DNA of 64,000 bases from Myxococcales bacterium (lineage in GTDB: Bacteria > Myxococcota > Polyangia > Nannocystales > Nannocystaceae): positions 1-64,000 of the forward strand of contig JAEUJW010000041.1 of NCBI GenBank assembly GCA_016793465.1. The letters are read 5' to 3'. The translations under genes and the position numbers were made by a program. Under the pieces are notes generated by a model that was given only the letters and a program-made list of their open reading frames with translations, was not told the DNA's origin and searched no databases. This document shows positions 35,872-45,744 of this stretch, piece by piece; within the stretch, counting starts at the first letter, position 1, and each line of letters opens with the position of its first letter.

Positions 35872-37146
35872 CTACCGCGGCGACGGCGTCGCCGACAATC
35901 GCAGGTCGACCCGGACCGGGAGTTCCCGATCGCCGGCGCCGGCGTCGCCGAGGCTGCCGTAGGCGTCGCTTCCCCAGCACCACACCTGGCCGCCGCGCAG
36001 CAGGGCGCACGCGTGCAGACCGGCGCTGACGACCTCGGCGACGCCGGCGAGGTCGTGGACCGGGGCGGGGGTCGGGCAGAACAGCTCGGCCGGGCCGCTG
36101 ATCCACACGGCGCCGCGGCGGGCCACCGGGTGGCGGGTCCGCGGGGTGGCGCAGGCGGGCCACAGCACGCGCCCGTCGCCGCCGTCGCGGCCCCAGGCGC
36201 GGGCTGTCCCGTCGGCCAGCACGGCGGTGGTGCGCTGCTGGTCGGCGTGCACGGCGACGACGTCGAGGAGGCGGTGCACGGCCACGGGCACGCGCGAGGT
36301 CTCGTCGCTGCCGTCGCCGAGCTGGCCGAACACGTTGCCGCCCCAGCAGCGCACCGAGCCGTCGTCGACGAGGGCGCAGGCGTGGTCGTGGCCGACGGCG
36401 AGGTCGAGCGCGGCGGGCAGGCCGGGCACGACCGCGGGGGCGGCGCGGTCGGCGGTGGTGTCGACGCCGCAGCGGCCGTCGGCGCACCAGCCCCAGCACA
36501 GCACGTCGGGGCCCTGGCGGGCGCAGCCGAAGCCGTAGCCGAGGCCGAGCTCGTCGGGGCGGTCGAGGCCGAGCACGCGCACCGGGCGGTCGCGCGGGGC
36601 GCGGGAGCCGTCGCCGAGCTCGCCGTGCACGTTGGCGCCGCGGCACACGGCGTGGCCGCCGCGGACGAGCGCGCAGTCGTGGTCGAGCGCGAGCGCGACG
36701 CGGGTCACGTCGCTCCACACGGGGATGCGGACCGGGCGGCTGCGGTCGCCCGGGCCCTCGTCGCCGAGCTCGGTGGCGGCGCCGTGACCCCAGCACCACA
36801 GCTCGCCGCCGCGGCGCACGGCGCAGCTGCGGTTGCCCTCGGCGGCGATCTGGACGGCGTCGTCGAGCTCGCCGGCGCGGACGGGGGTGTCGCGCTGGAC
36901 GGCGGCGCCGTCGCCGAGCTGACCGGCGGCGCCCATGCCCCAGCACTGCACGCTGCCGTCGCGCAGCAGGGCGCAGGTGTGGAAGTTGCCGGCGGCGATG
37001 GCCAGCGCGGGGCCCTCGGCGTGCGAGGGGATGGCCGATCGGACAGGTCGCGGAACGGGCGGCCGCGGCGGCGCCGTCGGCGGGTCGCAGGCGCCGGCGA
37101 GCAGCGCCAGCCACAGCGACGTCCCGGTGCTGCGCGGGGCGGACAT
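35872..37146 (-). CDS. RCC1-repeat surface lipoprotein
   Basis: A 424-residue lipoprotein with lipobox LLAGAC at about residue 20, a Pro-rich linker, then about seven RCC1-like blades (cores such as VQCWGMGAAGQLGDG, LWCWGHG, VRCWGGNVFGQLGDG, VWCWGSDAYGSLGD). One blade has an extra Cys-rich loop (WGWCADGRCGVD). Unlike the RCC1 protein at 3354-5480 it lacks DUF4215 repeats. It is the upstream gene of a two-gene operon with the hybrid histidine kinase. That linkage suggests, but does not prove, that this propeller has a sensory role. A TATACT box is 10 nt before the ATG. Confidence 0.9.
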   Translation of the reverse strand: MSAPRSTGTSLWLALLAGACDPPTAPPRPPVPRPVRSAIPSHAEGPALAIAAGNFHTCALLRDGSVQCWGMGAAGQLGDGAAVQRDTPVRAGELDDAVQIAAEGNRSCAVRRGGELWCWGHGAATELGDEGPGDRSRPVRIPVWSDVTRVALALDHDCALVRGGHAVCRGANVHGELGDGSRAPRDRPVRVLGLDRPDELGLGYGFGCARQGPDVLCWGWCADGRCGVDTTADRAAPAVVPGLPAALDLAVGHDHACALVDDGSVRCWGGNVFGQLGDGSDETSRVPVAVHRLLDVVAVHADQQRTTAVLADGTARAWGRDGGDGRVLWPACATPRTRHPVARRGAVWISGPAELFCPTPAPVHDLAGVAEVVSAGLHACALLRGGQVWCWGSDAYGSLGDAGAGDRELPVRVDLRLSATPSPR

Positions 37147-37156
37147 GCCAGCGCGC

Positions 37157-37162
37157 AGTATA
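37157..37162 (-). promoter_or_regulatory. -10-like TATACT box of the RCC1/kinase operon
   Basis: On the minus strand TATACT lies 10 nt before the ATG at 37146, the same spacing as for rtcB. The predicted leader is at most a few nucleotides. Confidence 0.4.
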
Positions 37163-37290
37163 GGGCGGGTCGCCGACGGGCCGGGCGACGGCGCCGGCGG
37201 CGGCCGCCGCGAACGGTCACGACATCGGTGTCGCGGGGCCGCGGGGCGGCGGCGTTTTTGTGGTTTGTCGCGCGGGCGAGCGGCTCACAC

Positions 37291-37908
37291 TCAACACGGC
37301 TCGGACTCGTTGAGCGCGGCCCACTGGTCCGCGCACGGGGTGTCGCCGGGGTTGTAGGCGTCGGGGTCGTAGGTGTCGCACGCCAGCTCCGACATGCAGG
37401 CGCCGAAGGCGTCGAGCGCCTCGCGTCGCGAGGGGCACTCGCCCCAGTAGCCGAGGCTCGCGTCGACGCAGGCCTGGGCGTCGGCGTAGTAGGTGCCGCC
37501 GCACTCGACGTAGCGGCGGCAGCTGGCGTCGAGGCCGGTCTCGCCGGGCAGCACGCCGGGGCCGTCGGTCGGCGCCGGCTCGCTGGTGGCGGCGTCGGTC
37601 GAGCTGCCGCCGGTGGCGGCGGTGTCGGCGGTGTCGCTGGTGTCGGCGGTGTCGCCGGTGACGGCGACGTTCGAGGGGTCGGAGTCGGAGCCGTCGGACG
37701 TCGCCGCGCCGGCCGTCTCGCCGGCGCCGGTCGACGGCTCGCCGGACGTCGCGGCGGAGGTCGGGTTGGTCCCGGCTTCGCCGTAGGCCTCGGTCGGGTC
37801 GGTGTCGGGGAACAGGGTGGTGAGGGCGGTGGTGGCGGCGTCCTTGTCGCCCGAGCAGGCTGTCGCGGCGAGCAGGAGGACGAGGGCGGGGACGAGGCGG
37901 GGGGTCAT
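37291..37908 (-). CDS. Cys-rich lipoprotein with Thr/Asp/Gly linker
   Basis: A 205-residue lipoprotein with lipobox LLAATAC (Cys at 18). A low-complexity region of about 100 residues (TGDTADTSDTADTAATGG and similar) follows. The compact C-terminal domain is about 75 residues with eight Cys (CRRYVECGGTYYADAQAC ... CMSELACDTYDP ... ESEPC), probably disulphide-bonded. No domain family is recognised. It diverges from the CHAT gene. A TATAAG box lies 8 nt before the ATG. Confidence 0.82.
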   Translation of the reverse strand: MTPRLVPALVLLLAATACSGDKDAATTALTTLFPDTDPTEAYGEAGTNPTSAATSGEPSTGAGETAGAATSDGSDSDPSNVAVTGDTADTSDTADTAATGGSSTDAATSEPAPTDGPGVLPGETGLDASCRRYVECGGTYYADAQACVDASLGYWGECPSRREALDAFGACMSELACDTYDPDAYNPGDTPCADQWAALNESEPC

Positions 37909-37916
37909 GCGCGCGC

Positions 37917-37922
37917 CTTATA
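37917..37922 (-). promoter_or_regulatory. -10-like TATAAG box
   Basis: TATAAG on the minus strand lies 8 nt before the ATG of the lipoprotein at 37908, inside an unusually A/T-rich ten bases for this genome. Confidence 0.35.
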
Positions 37923-38116
37923 TGGCAAAAGCTCCGCGGGTGGCCGGGTCGATCGGGGCCCGCGCGCGTCCGCGGCGTGTGAGTCAGGCGCGCTCGGGGA
38001 GTGGGGGCACGGCGGGGCGTCGGCGGGGCGGCGGGGACGAGGGCGGTCTGTACGGCCGCGCGGGCGGGCGGGCTCTACCTGGCCTCGCGGACAGGCGGCG
38101 GGCGGGGCGGACCGGC

Positions 38117-38122
38117 TATGAT
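38117..38122 (+). promoter_or_regulatory. -10-like TATGAT box of the CHAT gene
   Basis: TATGAT overlaps an in-frame ATG at 38118 and lies 7 nt before a second in-frame ATG at 38130. If it is the -10, the protein starts at 38130. Confidence 0.35.
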
Positions 38123-38129
38123 CGCGGCG

Positions 38130-41100
38130 ATGGATGGGGTGGGGGGTGCGGCGCACGTGCTCGAGGTGGTGATCGCGGCGACGGCCGACGCCGACGGCTT
38201 CCCGGTGGCGTGGGCCGAGCGCACGCCGGGCACGGCCCTGGCGATCCGCGGCGAGGGCCGCTTCGCCGTCGACGCCGAGGCGCTGCTGGCCTGCGCGACG
38301 CCGCAGGAGTACGGGCGGCTGCTCGGCGAGGCGCTGTGGCGGGGCGAGGCGCTCGGCGCGTGGCAGCGGGCGCGGGCCCGCGGGCGCGAGCGGCTGCACG
38401 TGGTGCTCGAGGTGCTCGCGCCGGAGCTGCGGACGCTGCGCTGGGAGCGGCTGTGCGCGCCGTTCGACGCCGGGTGGGACTTCCTGCGCTGCGACCAGCG
38501 CACGCCGTTCACCCTGCGGGTCGCCAGCCGCAGCGACCGCGCCTACGCGCCGCCGGCCGAGCCGCGGGCGCTGGTGCTGGTCACCAGCCCGAGCGACCTC
38601 GCCGACTACGGCATGCAGGGCTTCGACACGCTGGCGACGATCGACGGGGTGCGCGCGGCGCTGTCGCCGTGGCCGGTCGACGTGCTGGCGTTCGCCGTGC
38701 CGCGCGCGGTCGGGGCGCCGACGCTCGAGGGGCTGTGCGAGCAGCTGACCGCGCGCGTGTACGCGGCGGTGCACGTGGTCTGCCACGGGGCGTACACGCG
38801 GAGCGGCGAGACGGTGCTGTACCTCGCCGACGACGACGAGACGACCGCGCCGGCGCCGGCCGACAAGCTGCTGCGGCGGCTCGGGCGGCTCGGGGGCGAG
38901 GTCGGGCTGCCGCTGCTGTGGTTCCTGTCCGCGTGCGAGACGGCCGCGCCGCAGGCCGAGGGCGCGCTCGGCGGGCTGGCGGTGCGGCTGTGCCGCGAGC
39001 TCGGCGCGCCGGCGGTGGTGGCGATGAGCGAGCCGGTCACGATCGACACCGCCAACGAGCTCGTGCGGCCGTTCTACCGCCAGCTGCGCGCGCACGGGCA
39101 CGTCGACCTCGCGCTCGCCGAGGCCTGCTCGGCCGTCGCGGAGCGCCGCGACCTGGTCGCGCCGGTCCTGCACGCGCGCGCGGCCGGCTCGCCGCTGCTG
39201 CCGCCGAGCGGGCCCTCGGGACATGTCCCGGCGGACACGTCGATCGCGGCCCCGGTGTGGAGCGAGTCGCCGCTGCCGCTGACGCTCGGCGAGCGGTTCG
39301 TCGGCCGCCAGCCGCTGGTCGACGCGCTGATCGCCGGGCTGGCCGCCAGCCCGCCGCCGGCGCTCGCGCTGGTGGCCCCGGGCGGGCTCGGCAAGACGCG
39401 GGTGGCGCTCGAGCTGGTGTGGCAGGCGCGGGCGCGCTTCCCGGGCGGGGTGTGGTGGCTCGACGCGTCGCGGCCGGAGCGCCGCGAGGCGGTCCAGCAC
39501 GCGGCGCTGCGCCGGCTGCGGCCGGACGCGCCGACGCTGGCCGACCTGCAGCAGCGCGGGCTGGCGGTCGCCGACGAGCTGGCCGCGGCGACGCGGGCCC
39601 ACCGACCGGGGCAGGCCCAGCTGTGGGTGCTGGATCACCTGCCCGAGGGCGACGCGGCCGGACCCGCGGTGTGGTGCCCGCGCTGGGGCGAGGTCGCGGT
39701 GCTGATGACGTCGCGCATGCGGCCCGACGTCGAGGGTGCGCAGGTGATCGAGCTGGCGCCCCTCGGCGAGGCCGAGGGCGCGGCGCTGCTGACCGCGGGG
39801 CTGCCGGCGGGCGCCGTGCCGGCCGAGGACGCGGCGGCGGTGGTCCGCTGGGTCGGCGGCATGCCGCTGGCGCTCGAGCTGCTGGCCCGCAGCCTCGACC
39901 TCGGCGACCTGTCGCCGGCCGACCTGATCGTGCAGGTGCGGACCGGCCGGGTGGCGCAGGTGCTGACCGAGACGCAGCAGGTGCTGCGGACCGCGGGCGC
40001 GGGCGCCGGGCTGTCGCCGCTGATCGACAGCCTGCGGCTCAGCTACGAGCTGCTGCCGGCCGAGGCCCGCGCGCTGGCGCTGCGGCTGGCGCAGTGCGGG
40101 CCGGAGCCGCTGCCGACCGCGCTCGTCAAGGCGCTGGCCCCGGGGGCCTCGCGCGCGGCCCGGGCGGTCCTCGCGGCCCGCAGCTTCGTCACCGGGATCT
40201 CCGGCCAGAGGTTCGGGTCGATGCACCGCGTGCTCGCCGACTTCCTGCGCGGGCTGTGCGGCGCGGCCGAGCGGGCCGACGCGTGCGCGGCGCTGATGCG
40301 CCTGCTGCCGTTCGCGGCGCTCGACGAGCCGACCCGCTGGGCCGAGCTCGGCGCGCTCGCGGTCCACGCCGAGGCGCTGGTGCTGCGCGCCGAGGACGTG
40401 ACGACCGGGCTGATCGAGCTCGGCCACGCGGTCGGGCTGCTGTACACCGCGCAGGGCCGCTACGCCGAGGCCGAGCGGGTCCAGCGGCGCGTGCTCGAGC
40501 TGGCCGAGGCGCACCTGCCCCCCGAGTCGCCGTACCGCGTCGCGGCGGTCAACAACCTGGCGATCACGCTGTCGGCCCGCGGCGACACGGCGGCCGCGCT
40601 GCGCCTGCAGCAGGCGCTGTGGCGCACGGTCGAGGCGCTGCCGGGCTTCGACGAGCACATGGCCCTGCAGCTGCGCACCAACATCGCGGTGTCGCTGCAC
40701 TGCCTCGGGCAGATGGCGGCGGCCCGCGAGATCCTCGCGGAGGTCGTGGCCCGGCGCGAGCAGCTCGGCCCGCCCGAGCGGCCCGAGCTGCTCTACGCCC
40801 AGACGTCGCTGGCGACCGCGAAGGCGGCGGTCGGCGACCACCACGGGGCGCGCGCGCTGTACGAGCGCGTGTACATGGTGTGGGCGACCCGCTACGGGCC
40901 GACCCACCCGTCGACGCTGGCCGCGGCGAAGGGCCTCGTCAACAGCATGCGCGAGCTCGGCGAGCTGGCGCCGGCGCGGGCGCTGCTCGCCCCGGCGCTG
41001 GCCGCCGCGCGCGCGCTGTGGGAGCCCGAGCACGTGATGCTGCTCGACCTGCGCCAGCTCGACGCCGTGCTGCGCTCCGACGAGGGCGAGCACGCGGCGG

Positions 41101-42335
41101 CGCGGGCGGAGCAGGCCGACGTGGTCGCGACCCTGACGCGCCTGTTCGGGGCGGAGCACCCGCGCCGCCTCGACGCGGTGGCCTCGTTCGGGCGGATCCT
41201 CGCGCGGCTCGGGGCCGACGACGAGGCGCTGGCGCTGATCGAGGAGGCGCTGGCGCTGGCGCTCGCCCGCCACGGGGCGCTGCACGCGACGACGTGGTCG
41301 CTGCTCCACCGCGCGTGCGAGCTCCGCGAGGCGCGCGGCGAGCACGCGCGCATCGACGAGCTGCTCGCGCCGGCGATCGCCGAGATGGCCGCCCGCTCCC
41401 CGCCCGACCACAGCGAGCTGCAGCGCCTGCGGGTCCGCCGGGCGATGGCGCTGGGCCGCCTGCAGCGCGTGCCCGAGGCCGAGGCGCTGCTCGCCGAGGT
41501 CGCGGCCGGGTTCCCCCCGCGCAGCGCCGACGCGCTGCGGGTCGGCGATCGCCTGGCGACGCTGCGCGTGTGGGCCGGCGAGCTGGCGGCGGCGCGCGAG
41601 CTGCAGGCGCGGGTGCTTGATGACAGCCGCGCGGCGCTCGGCGAGGACCACCCCGACACGCTGCGCCGCCTGGCCAACCTCGGCGAGACGCTGGTCTGGA
41701 CGCAGCAGCCGGCCGAGGCCGAGGCGCCGCTGCAGGCCGCGATCGCCGGGCTCGCGCGCACGCTCGGCGAGGGCCACTACGAGACGGCGAGCGCGCGCGC
41801 GGCCCTCGGGCTCGCCTACCTGCTCGGCGGGTCGCTCGCGGCGGCCGAGTCGACGCTCGCGCAGGCGCAGGCCGGGCTGCGCGCGCTGGTGCCGGCCGAC
41901 CACGGCCGGCTGCTGCGCGTGCAGGTCGCGCTGGCCCGCGTGTACCAGCGCCTCGATCGGCTCGACGAGGCGGAGGCGGTCCTCGGGCCGGCGCTGGCCG
42001 TGCTCGCGCCGCGGCACGAGGGTGTGTTCGTCGAGGGGGCGATGGCGGCGACCGAGCTCGGGGTGGTGCTGTACACGGTCGGGCGCGCCGCGGGGGCGCT
42101 GACGCTGCTGCGCGCGGGCGTGGCGATGAGCGCCGCCGCGTCCTCGCCGGACCACCCGCACGTGCTGGCCAACAAGCTGAGCCTCGCGATCGTGCTGGCG
42201 CGCGGCCACGGCGACCGCGACGGGGGGCTGGCGGTGCTCGACGAGATCGACGCGAGCATCGCCCGCAGCGGCGGCGCCGCGCATCCGCTCGCGGAGCTGG
42301 CGGCGACGTACCGCGCGCAGCTGACGGCCGGGTGA
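38130..42335 (+). CDS. CHAT protease-STAND-type NTPase-TPR protein
   Basis: A protein of about 1,401 residues. The N-terminal CHAT (caspase-like) domain spans about 80-340 and has the catalytic His in VHVVCH219GAY and the Cys in FLSAC269ETA. A STAND-type NTPase follows: Walker A APGGLGKT (416-423), then VWWLDASRPE and LWVLDHLPEG; the GMPLALELLARSL motif near 580 is typical of NB-ARC/STAND modules. From about 760 to the end, helical TPR units repeat with a consensus like YAEAERVQRRVLELAEAHL. CHAT-TPR proteins act as signal-activated proteases, for example in the type III-E CRISPR craspase. This one would cleave a target on ligand-driven assembly. Genes of unknown type follow on the same strand. 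Confidence 0.92.
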   Translation: MDGVGGAAHVLEVVIAATADADGFPVAWAERTPGTALAIRGEGRFAVDAEALLACATPQEYGRLLGEALWRGEALGAWQRARARGRERLHVVLEVLAPELRTLRWERLCAPFDAGWDFLRCDQRTPFTLRVASRSDRAYAPPAEPRALVLVTSPSDLADYGMQGFDTLATIDGVRAALSPWPVDVLAFAVPRAVGAPTLEGLCEQLTARVYAAVHVVCHGAYTRSGETVLYLADDDETTAPAPADKLLRRLGRLGGEVGLPLLWFLSACETAAPQAEGALGGLAVRLCRELGAPAVVAMSEPVTIDTANELVRPFYRQLRAHGHVDLALAEACSAVAERRDLVAPVLHARAAGSPLLPPSGPSGHVPADTSIAAPVWSESPLPLTLGERFVGRQPLVDALIAGLAASPPPALALVAPGGLGKTRVALELVWQARARFPGGVWWLDASRPERREAVQHAALRRLRPDAPTLADLQQRGLAVADELAAATRAHRPGQAQLWVLDHLPEGDAAGPAVWCPRWGEVAVLMTSRMRPDVEGAQVIELAPLGEAEGAALLTAGLPAGAVPAEDAAAVVRWVGGMPLALELLARSLDLGDLSPADLIVQVRTGRVAQVLTETQQVLRTAGAGAGLSPLIDSLRLSYELLPAEARALALRLAQCGPEPLPTALVKALAPGASRAARAVLAARSFVTGISGQRFGSMHRVLADFLRGLCGAAERADACAALMRLLPFAALDEPTRWAELGALAVHAEALVLRAEDVTTGLIELGHAVGLLYTAQGRYAEAERVQRRVLELAEAHLPPESPYRVAAVNNLAITLSARGDTAAALRLQQALWRTVEALPGFDEHMALQLRTNIAVSLHCLGQMAAAREILAEVVARREQLGPPERPELLYAQTSLATAKAAVGDHHGARALYERVYMVWATRYGPTHPSTLAAAKGLVNSMRELGELAPARALLAPALAAARALWEPEHVMLLDLRQLDAVLRSDEGEHAAARAEQADVVATLTRLFGAEHPRRLDAVASFGRILARLGADDEALALIEEALALALARHGALHATTWSLLHRACELREARGEHARIDELLAPAIAEMAARSPPDHSELQRLRVRRAMALGRLQRVPEAEALLAEVAAGFPPRSADALRVGDRLATLRVWAGELAAARELQARVLDDSRAALGEDHPDTLRRLANLGETLVWTQQPAEAEAPLQAAIAGLARTLGEGHYETASARAALGLAYLLGGSLAAAESTLAQAQAGLRALVPADHGRLLRVQVALARVYQRLDRLDEAEAVLGPALAVLAPRHEGVFVEGAMAATELGVVLYTVGRAAGALTLLRAGVAMSAAASSPDHPHVLANKLSLAIVLARGHGDRDGGLAVLDEIDASIARSGGAAHPLAELAATYRAQLTAG

Positions 42336-42473
42336 GCCGCCGCGGGGCATGCACCGCGCGTCACCGTCGACGCGCGCGGAGGGCGACGGCGGGGCAGCTT
42401 GCGCCGTGCGTCGAGGCGTGTTGCCATGCCGTCACGCCGCGCGGTTGATGGTGTGCGCGGCAGATGGTCCTCC

Positions 42474-43058
42474 ATGCCAAACATCGACGAACTGTCCAAC
42501 ATGATGCCCGGCGACATCCTGCTCGCCGCGCCCATCGATCAGATCATCCAGAAGCTGGGCGTCGGCATCGCGGAGGCCCAGCTCCGGCTCGACCAGGCGG
42601 CGGTGAAGGTGGCGACGATGCTCAGCCAGGCGCGCGTCGAGATCAAGGACGTGCTCGGCAACACCACCACCAAGTCGCTGCTCGAGCTCGGCTTCATGCC
42701 GAGCTTCTATCACTTCGCCGAGAGCGAGATCGAGGTCCGAATGACCATCCAGATCCAGGTCGGCGAGGACCAGCGCGCCACCCTGAAGGGCTCGCCGATC
42801 GAGCTCGAGTACCACCGCAAGCACCAGTTCGACGTCAACGGCTCGTCGCTGATCCGCACCAAGTTGATCACCGTGCCGGCGCCGGCGCTGTTCCTCGACC
42901 TGCTGCGCGAGCAGGCCAAGACCGGCGGGTCCATCTCGCAGCCGGGCGGCGGCGACCCGGGCGGCGGCGACGGCGACTCGGGCGGCGTGCAGAACCCGGA
43001 GCCCGATCCGCAGGCGCAGCCCGGCGAGGGCGAGCCGCAGAACCCCAGCCCTCCCTGA
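42474..43058 (+). CDS. Small DUF2589-like family protein, copy A
   Basis: A 194-residue member of a family that recurs at least four more times within 8 kb. Shared features are an amphipathic N-terminal helix with a short hydrophobic-Pro start (AAPIDQIIQKLGVGIAEAQL), the segment LLELGFMPSFYHFAESEIEV followed by alternating beta residues, and a conserved end SSLIRTKLITVPAPAL. The layout resembles DUF2589, in which a helical start precedes a GF motif and a VPIP-type strand, but the match is by eye. A Gly/Pro/Asp-rich tail of about 45 residues ends the protein. It is 138 bp after the CHAT gene and 6 bp before the 887-residue gene. Confidence 0.7.
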   Translation: MPNIDELSNMMPGDILLAAPIDQIIQKLGVGIAEAQLRLDQAAVKVATMLSQARVEIKDVLGNTTTKSLLELGFMPSFYHFAESEIEVRMTIQIQVGEDQRATLKGSPIELEYHRKHQFDVNGSSLIRTKLITVPAPALFLDLLREQAKTGGSISQPGGGDPGGGDGDSGGVQNPEPDPQAQPGEGEPQNPSPP

Positions 43059-43064
43059 GGTCCC

Positions 43065-45728
43065 ATGATCGTCTGGCCGAAGAAGGTCGCCGAGCTGATC
43101 GGCGAGATCGCTGGCCGCGTCGACGGCGAGCCCGACGAGCCCGAGGCGCCGGAGGAGGACTCGCCGATCGCGGAGATCCTGCGCATCGAGGGCATCAGCC
43201 CCGAGTTCGCCCGCATCGCCGACGAGCTCGGCGGGCCGTCGCTCCCCGCCGAGGACAGGCCGCCGAACAAGCCGCCGCCGCAGCCGAACCCCGACATCCC
43301 GCGCCACCAGGAGCTCGCCCACCTGCTGTCGCGCTTCCGCATCGACGACGAGACGGCGCAGGAGCTCGGCCTCGGGCCCCAGCCGGCGGCCCCGCCCGAC
43401 GGCGCCGCGTGGGAGTTTCCGCGGTGGCACTACACCGCCGGTCAGCTCGCCGTGCTCGAGGGCAGCAGCTACCCCCACCGCTGGGACTCGTCGCGCAAGC
43501 CGCCGTACACGACGCGGCCCGCGCCGCCGATCGGCCCCGACCAGATCCCCGCGACCCCGTGGCCGCCGCCGTTCGAGCTGACGCCGCAGGAGATGCTCGC
43601 CCGCGGCCTGAAGCTGCTGCCGCAGCGCCAGGCCGGCTTCTACGTGGCGAAGGGCTGGATGACGCCGTTCGTGCGGCGGCTGGACCCGAGCGACCCGATC
43701 GTGCTCGGAGCGAAGGCCGCGCGCGCCATGCTGCCGCGGGTCGACTTCGCGACCAAAGCTCAGGCCGACGCCGAGCGCGAGGAGGCGCGCCAGGCCCGGC
43801 TGGCGCAGCGCCCGGCGCCGCCGAAGCGGCGGCGACCGATGCAGTGGGTCGCCGACAAGGGGTGGATGTACGTGACCCCGGGCAGCGACCCGTACATCGC
43901 CTGGCTGTACGCCCAGTGGGCGCGCCCGTGGCTCGAGGCGACCGACGACCCGAAGCTCGGCGACCCCGACCCCGCGGTGCAGGCCAGGGCGCGCACGCAG
44001 ATGTTCGCGCGCATGGGCGCGATGGCGACGATGTTCCAGGAGGCGAGCCCGCCGTCGATCAACACCTACGACGACTGCGTGTTCAGCTACGGCGTCGGCT
44101 TCGCCATCGGCGCGCCGCAGATCGTGTGCGAGATCGTCAAGGACCCGAACATCCGCAAGCTGTTCTACCTGATCGGGCTGCACGTCACGGAGCGCAAGCT
44201 GTCGCCGTCGACCTCGATCTACGACATCCAGACGATCGACCTGTTCGACGAGGGCTCGCCCAACATCCAGGTGTGGGACGACAGCCACCACTGGTACGGC
44301 TTCACGCTCGGCGGCGACGGCGTGCGGACGATGGCGCCGAGCGGCAAGGGCCGGGTCGCGCCGGTCAAGGACCAGCCGCAGCCGCCGCCGGAGACGTTCA
44401 CGGTCGAGACCGACAACAAGCTGATCAAGGGCCGGGTCGGCAAGTCGAGCGACTCGCAGTTCGCCGACGGGCCGCTGTCGAACAGCGAGAAGTACTACCA
44501 CGCCTACCAGCGCCTCTCGAACCGCGACGGCCGCGAGATGGAGGTGATCGCGGCGTTCATCGCGGTCGCCGAGGACGAGCTGACGCGCAAGAGCGTCAAC
44601 GACGTCAACCAGCGGCGGATCACCGCGCGCGCGACCGTCGACGAGGGCGTGTGCGCGACGTTCACCGAGGCGGGCTACACGTTCGTGTCGATGTGCGTGC
44701 ACAACTGGGCGATCCCAGTGCAGGCGCCCGACCCCAAGGCCCGCGGCGACAGGGCGATCTGGCTCGGCCAGCTGGTCTCGGGCTTCCTGCGCGCCAAGGA
44801 CGCCGCCGCCGTCAAGGCCCTGCGGGCGTCGCTGGTGTCGCGGCCGGCCGACAAGGAGGGCAAGGAGCCCCCGCCCAAGCTGCCGTACCACAACCCGGGC
44901 GGCGTCGGCGAGGGGCGCTTCAGCGAGCGGCCGCTCGACGACGCCTGGCTCGACACGCTCACCGGGCACGGCAAGACCGACGACATCGAGCTGTGGTGGG
45001 AGATGGCCCAGGCCCACGACGCGCTGATCGCCAAGGGGCTCGCGCGCATGGTCATGTCGCTGCTCGAGTGGAACCGCTACCACACCGGGATCAAGGAGTG
45101 CGCGGCGAAGATCCGCAGGAAGGAGGACCCGACGATCAGCATGTTCGACGAGAAGGTCCGCTCGTACAACTGGGGCTGGCGCTTCAAGCGGCTGCGCGAC
45201 TACTGGCTGCGCATGACCAACGGCCACAACTTCTACCACCCGCTGATCAGCGTGATGCGCGGCTCGGGCATCGACCACGCCGAGGTCGGCGCGGGCGGGA
45301 TCCGGCGCTGGCCGCGGGCCCACGCGCTGCTCCGCCAGCCGCGCGGCGTGCCGTTCACCAAGTTCCCCGACTTCAACATCGCCACGCCGCTGCAGCTGAA
45401 GGACGTGCCGGCCAGGCACTACCCGGCCACGCGCGGCAACGAGTTCGGCGACGGGGCGGTCCGCGAGGACTTCTACGACCTCGGCCCGCTCGAGCGGTTC
45501 AAGCTGCCGGCGCTGATGCACGAGTACGGGCGGTTCTTCGAGATCCGCGACGCCAGCGTCGACCGCTTCGCGCGGCCGCTGACCGCGACGGTGCGGCTGC
45601 TCGGCAAGGAGACGGTGCTGACCTGCGACGCGCTCGGCAAGCAGTCCACCGCGGGCACGCCGCTCGCCGACGGCTACGAGCCGGAGTGGCCCGAGGCGCC
45701 CGCGCCGAACTGGTTCCACCCCGACTGA
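43065..45728 (+). CDS. Unknown 887-residue protein
   Basis: No domain is recognised. The N-terminus (MIVWPKKVAELIGEIAGR) is followed by about 120 acidic/Pro-rich residues. The middle is rich in aromatic residues (PQRQAGFYVAKGWMTPFVRR; CVFSYGVGFAIGAPQIVCEI; SHHWYGFTLGGDGVRTM). The C-terminal 300 residues have many Trp, Tyr and His (ELWWEMAQAHDALIAKGL; SYNWGWRFKRLRDYWLRM). There is no signal peptide or obvious membrane helix. Codon use matches the genome. It is co-transcribed with copy A of the small family (6-bp gap) and converges on the minus-strand set. The high aromatic content suggests a structural or enzymatic protein. Confidence 0.75.
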   Translation: MIVWPKKVAELIGEIAGRVDGEPDEPEAPEEDSPIAEILRIEGISPEFARIADELGGPSLPAEDRPPNKPPPQPNPDIPRHQELAHLLSRFRIDDETAQELGLGPQPAAPPDGAAWEFPRWHYTAGQLAVLEGSSYPHRWDSSRKPPYTTRPAPPIGPDQIPATPWPPPFELTPQEMLARGLKLLPQRQAGFYVAKGWMTPFVRRLDPSDPIVLGAKAARAMLPRVDFATKAQADAEREEARQARLAQRPAPPKRRRPMQWVADKGWMYVTPGSDPYIAWLYAQWARPWLEATDDPKLGDPDPAVQARARTQMFARMGAMATMFQEASPPSINTYDDCVFSYGVGFAIGAPQIVCEIVKDPNIRKLFYLIGLHVTERKLSPSTSIYDIQTIDLFDEGSPNIQVWDDSHHWYGFTLGGDGVRTMAPSGKGRVAPVKDQPQPPPETFTVETDNKLIKGRVGKSSDSQFADGPLSNSEKYYHAYQRLSNRDGREMEVIAAFIAVAEDELTRKSVNDVNQRRITARATVDEGVCATFTEAGYTFVSMCVHNWAIPVQAPDPKARGDRAIWLGQLVSGFLRAKDAAAVKALRASLVSRPADKEGKEPPPKLPYHNPGGVGEGRFSERPLDDAWLDTLTGHGKTDDIELWWEMAQAHDALIAKGLARMVMSLLEWNRYHTGIKECAAKIRRKEDPTISMFDEKVRSYNWGWRFKRLRDYWLRMTNGHNFYHPLISVMRGSGIDHAEVGAGGIRRWPRAHALLRQPRGVPFTKFPDFNIATPLQLKDVPARHYPATRGNEFGDGAVREDFYDLGPLERFKLPALMHEYGRFFEIRDASVDRFARPLTATVRLLGKETVLTCDALGKQSTAGTPLADGYEPEWPEAPAPNWFHPD

Positions 45729-45744
45729 GCGGCGGGCCGCTCAG
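45725..45744. terminator. Stop-codon palindrome between the two convergent operons
   Basis: CTGAGCGG-CGGG-CCGCTCAG is a perfect 8-bp stem with a 4-nt loop. The left arm contains the stop of the 887-residue gene and the right arm the stop of the PASTA gene. It could halt transcription in both directions, although no U-tract is present. Confidence 0.5.

Noticed and set aside
37905..42350. A 1,481-codon minus-strand open frame opposite the CHAT gene
   Set aside because: It is an Arg/Gln/Gly-rich composition frame; the plus strand encodes clear CHAT, NTPase and TPR motifs.
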